In this document: in pieces, positions 60,401 through 64,000 of the stretch | How the letters are laid out: each line of letters begins with the position of its first letter | Numbering within the stretch: the first letter of the stretch is position 1 | Assembly: GCA_018806985.1 (NCBI GenBank) | Contig: JADANN010000365.1 | Coordinates: 172,001 to 236,000 of the forward strand | DNA: 64,000 nt | DNA from: Angiostrongylus vasorum | Lineage: Eukaryota > Nematoda > Chromadorea > Rhabditida > Metastrongylidae | Direction: 5' to 3' | Made by a program: the position numbers and the translations under genes | Notes under the pieces: model-generated | The model's input: only the letters and a program-made list of their open reading frames with translations | What the model was told of the DNA's origin: nothing | Database searches by the model: none

Positions 60401-63400
60401 TGCATTCCTGTAGAGCTCATGTAGCAAGATCTCTTCTACAATTCCGTCATGTTGACAGTCACTGAAACCCTTTAATTATTGGAAAACTATGGTTTTTTTG
60501 TCGGAAGACCAACATGTCCGTAAAAGCTGAAAAGTATAAGTCACCCCAAAGCAAAATTAGGGGCCAGGAACCTGCTGATGTCTTTTTTGAGATTGAAATC
60601 GATTAAATAGGAAGTTAGGCTAGTTCATCCATGCCATTCCCCACTTTACTGTATTGAAATACTGGCGCTTCCGACAGACTTTTTGAATGCTTTGACTTCA
60701 TTTGCTGTTTCGTTTCATGTGTATGTAGCGAAGCTTTTCTTTGAATTCACATTAGATCTGCACATCTATCCCAACCCTCTTCTTTGAACGTAAAATTCCG
60801 TTTTTCCAATATCCATTATGTTGTCGTAAAGAGTGCTAACGAGAAAAAAGTCGGTGTTTGGTTAATAATGTCTAAAAATGAATTCTTCAATGAGATATCC
60901 ATCCTTGTGCTAAGTTTGGTTTTTGTAACTGTCAGTATGTGCAAAATGAATTTGAAGCAGTTAGGTATTCAGAGTCAGCAAATGACAAAACACGAACACA
61001 ATGTTTATTTTTCATCCACTGTTTCACTTTTTGTGACATACGGAGAAAGCCAGTAGAAGTCACGTTTGCTCTAATGTGACAAATAAGAGCATTACTGAGC
61101 ACTAGGACGCAGCTCGCTCACTGAGACGTTACTGAAATGGCATCCAGCGATCCTCTGCATTGATTGTTGATCTGTTAAGCATAAATACAGCGGTCAAGGA
61201 GTAATATCAGTTCCAATGTTCATTCTTAAGCGTTTTTTGTCAAAACACTCTCTTGTTCATCTATTCACTTTTAGTTGCGCCCAAAGTAGGATTCATTCGT
61301 GTAAAGTTCAGGCGACATAGTAACATGACAAATTACACTTTTTTACGCTGTGAGCAATATTCTGTAAACATCACGGCCTGTGTGCAGCCTTTTTTTTTGC
61401 TTTCTGACTCCATTCTTCTGTGACAAGCTCCTTGCTCAAGGGAAATTTATTCATAATATACGCTCAAGAGACCCTCCTTCAGTCATAGCTGGCGTTCTAT
61501 TGATGTCTAAGGTTCACAGTGCGCAAACTCAGGAAAGATTCAATGGCTTTAAAGCAGAAAATTTTCGCATTTTTCCCGTGGTTCCATGTTTAATTTTTCT
61601 TTCCCGACCTCTATAACATCAGCACTGTTATTTATAACTATTTGTAGATCGTCGACTCTCAAATGATTGTTTCTTGCCGTGTTTCAGAAGCACTAAATAG
61701 GTCTTGTAGTATAATTTTTACCTTTATACTTTGAAATTTACAGCGTAGTGTTAATAACAACCACTGGGACCATCGAATTCAGAGCTTTGGAGCAATAAGG
61801 TCAGATCAGTCGCACATAAGCTTTGGCCCAAAACTTCAACGCATAGCAACCCAAAATGGTCTTAAATGGTGCTAAAGTGGGGTGTTCATTAAAATGGATT
61901 GTACTTTAATCAGTGTGACTTTTTAAAGAACCAAAATGTTTTCTTTGCTTTGTGAAAGTTGAGCTTTGTTTTCTGTAATGAGGCGGATGTCGCCAAAATG
62001 CGAGTGTAGTGATTGCATGCAGTAGATTTAGCTGATTCCGGAGCCAAGTAGACTTCCTCAGTTGGTTAATTGGCAGACTCGCTCATCCACGAAGCAAATG
62101 TGAAAATAAGCCTAGCTCATGATTTATCAGCTTGTAACCTGACAAAAGTAACTCGGTGCGTCATGTGCAGATTCAATGAGTCGGCGATTCGCATCTATAA
62201 ATGAGATTCAGGTCAGCGACGCTAGAAATGGCATCGTTTTGGCTCACTTCTCCGACCGTGTGTTAGTGCTACTTCTGTATGCTGTCGGCACCCTAACTCT
62301 GCAACCAACACTGCTTGCTCATGCGAAATTATGGAACGGAATCGTCAACGTCGTGGATTACATTCCGATACATAGGAATCATTGAAATAAATTCCCGTTG
62401 TGAAAGCTCGGTAGAAAAAATAGAATGCAATCAATCTTATTGTGCAATTCAGCATTTCATTGAAAGAACAGTACTTAAATGGAAATCATTATCAAGCGAA
62501 GAAATGAGCATGATCTATTGCAACAATTATGGGCTCTCACTGTTTCCACTAGCATAGTAAAGTAATGATATTTATCTAAAATCTCGATATAATGTCGACG
62601 ATGTACTAATGATTAGTTCTAATGGGACGTCTCGCATCTTCTCTGAATACATCCATGAAATAAGGACTAGCAAAAAGAAATAATAAAACCATTCAGTGAT
62701 TATGACACAGAATAACATCATCTATAAGATCAAAACCGCGGAGAGTTCCGTCCGTTGACCAAACCCATTAATGAGGTGAAAGGAGGTGCGAACAGATCAA
62801 GGTTCCTGATCCATTCTGAGAAGTTGCCATTCCTCAAAAGCACAGGAATTCGCAGATAACTCAAGCCAAGCGTGTTGACGACTGCAACGTCGCTGCGAAT
62901 GGATTCACTGAACCAAATGGAGCAAAACCTAAACGACGCTCACATCACACATCTAAAAATCTGAACACGTTTAAGGCTTGATTGATCACTATTAGACGAA
63001 TATGTAGTTTACTGAAATATATTATAGCTGTCCTATGCCAATAATGTTATTCATAAGAAAACGTAAGAACCTTATTTAAAGACTTATAGTTACGAGAAAA
63101 TGTGCAAATGAAATCACTATTATTTTAGTTAGAAAGTCCTATCTCTTGTAACTGTACTTCATAAATCAAAAATTTAAGCAATATTTTCTTTGACACTATT
63201 TTATAAACGTGTTCCCTAGGTTGACTTCAATATGACCATCGTTCAGTACAATATACCTGTTTGCGCATTGAGAAAGTTTGCTGCCGGACTAGCACTAACT
63301 GCAGGATAACCAGATGGGTAAACTGCTGAGGAAAGGGATTGATTGTTTCCGTAAGGCAAGGAACGCGGAGACGTGTGAGCCCGACTGGAGTATTCTGGAA

Positions 63401-63534
63401 AATTGTTTTTCTGTCTTCTCCTCCATGTTGCGGTATACCATATTTTTTTTCACTTAGTTTATATATTTTTGCTCCAAGAATTTCCGTAAATTTTGATACA
63501 TCAGAGACTTTCTTAACAAGTAATCGTTGTAACC
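57451..63534. other. Intergenic, no supported gene
   Basis: Six kilobases with only short chance frames on both strands. No splice-consistent exon chain, domain, RNA gene or repeat shared with the rest of the window was found. Confidence 0.45.
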
Positions 63535-63645
63535 ACAATGGCACCGAGATATTTGCAAAAGCTGGAGCCTGGCCAGATTCGAACTGCCGATCATGCTTTC
63601 CGAAGGCTTACTTGTTATCCACTGCACCCCTGGTTGCTAAAGTTT
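63535..63645 (-). repeat. SINE-like family C copy with clear tRNA-like head
   Basis: Minus strand: 'aggggtgcagtggataacaa' (A-box-like), 'ggcagttcgaatctggcca' (B-box-like), then the tail 'ttttgcaaatatctcggtgc'. It is the shortest and cleanest single copy of the family. It is not a functional tRNA, since no acceptor stem closes. Confidence 0.65.
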
Positions 63646-64000
63646 ACGAAAGCTTTTTTCGAAATAACTTGATAATACAGGAAGGCAGGTCCTGCCTAAT
63701 TTGATCATAGCCTTCACCAGATTGTGATGCGCACAAGTTGAAGGTTACCACAAAAAACAAATTGAGTTGACGTGACTTCTATTCATGACATTTTAATAAA
63801 TCAGTAAAAAAGAAGAAAAAAATTTAACATATAGTGTTTCACCTGAAGATGAGTCGAAACCTGCTGAATACACAGACGCATAGTTACTTAATTGCTCGGC
63901 TTGGGTCCTGAATAGTAGTACTCGTTTATTACATGGACTAGTGGTCCGTTAACATTACTTGGTTTCACCTGCTATAAAGCGCTTCAGCCAGTTCAGCTGC
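63646..64000. other. Window end, no gene seen
   Basis: No supported feature. Confidence 0.5.

Noticed and set aside
63560..63625. Functional tRNA gene
   Set aside because: A/B-box-like sequence is present but the acceptor stem does not close and the same head recurs with a SINE tail.
1..64000. CRISPR array, operon or bacterial gene cluster
   Set aside because: No spaced direct-repeat arrays; genes are intron-split and eukaryotic.

Overview
The window reads as nuclear DNA of a nematode, most likely a clade V strongylid (hookworm-like) worm. Three points support this: short exons with GT-AG introns and pyrimidine-rich acceptors; nematode-type orthologues (epsin, a sex-peptide/myoinhibitory-peptide-receptor-like GPCR, tyrosine aminotransferase); and a heavy load of Penelope-like elements, RTE-type LINE, mariner and tRNA-headed SINE remnants. 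The genus is inferred from repeat and gene style only.

Layout. 0-5.7 kb: no gene, scattered SINE-like repeats. 5.73-16.90 kb, plus strand: a complete epsin gene (epn-1), rebuilt as 11 exons whose splice phases all agree and which encode 480 residues. Its long introns carry at least five interspersed repeats and a solo Penelope terminus. 17-22.8 kb: AT-rich intergenic DNA with a broken mariner and a SINE. 22.8-32.2 kb, minus strand: a peptide GPCR with seven phase-consistent exons found; the exon for the end of TM6 and start of TM7 was not located. 35.9-43.1 kb: a Penelope-like element (PLE) zone with two head-to-head pairs of PLE copies, each copy carrying GIY-YIG and/or reverse-transcriptase remnants, and hammerhead-like motifs at the outer ends where these are preserved. 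45.3-46.2 kb, plus: 3' part of a short-chain dehydrogenase gene, probably a pseudogene. 46.6-46.8 kb, minus: a candidate small secreted cysteine-containing protein. 50.9-52.9 kb: an RTE-type LINE nested in another PLE relic. 53.4-55.1 kb, minus: a complete five-exon tyrosine aminotransferase gene (tatn-1, 428 residues). 55.3-64 kb: PLE-type termini with TATA boxes, a CAA microsatellite, a GC/CpG-rich patch and otherwise no supported gene.

The three well-supported genes act in unrelated processes: clathrin endocytosis, neuropeptide signalling and tyrosine catabolism. From memory, the C. elegans orthologues of all three are X-linked and the GPCR and TAT are neighbours, so the window may be a piece of the ancestral X. 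The most unusual structure is the PLE zone: near-identical inverted PLE arms with ribozyme-like ends, in which both arms share the same changes at reverse-transcriptase and GIY-YIG signature residues.
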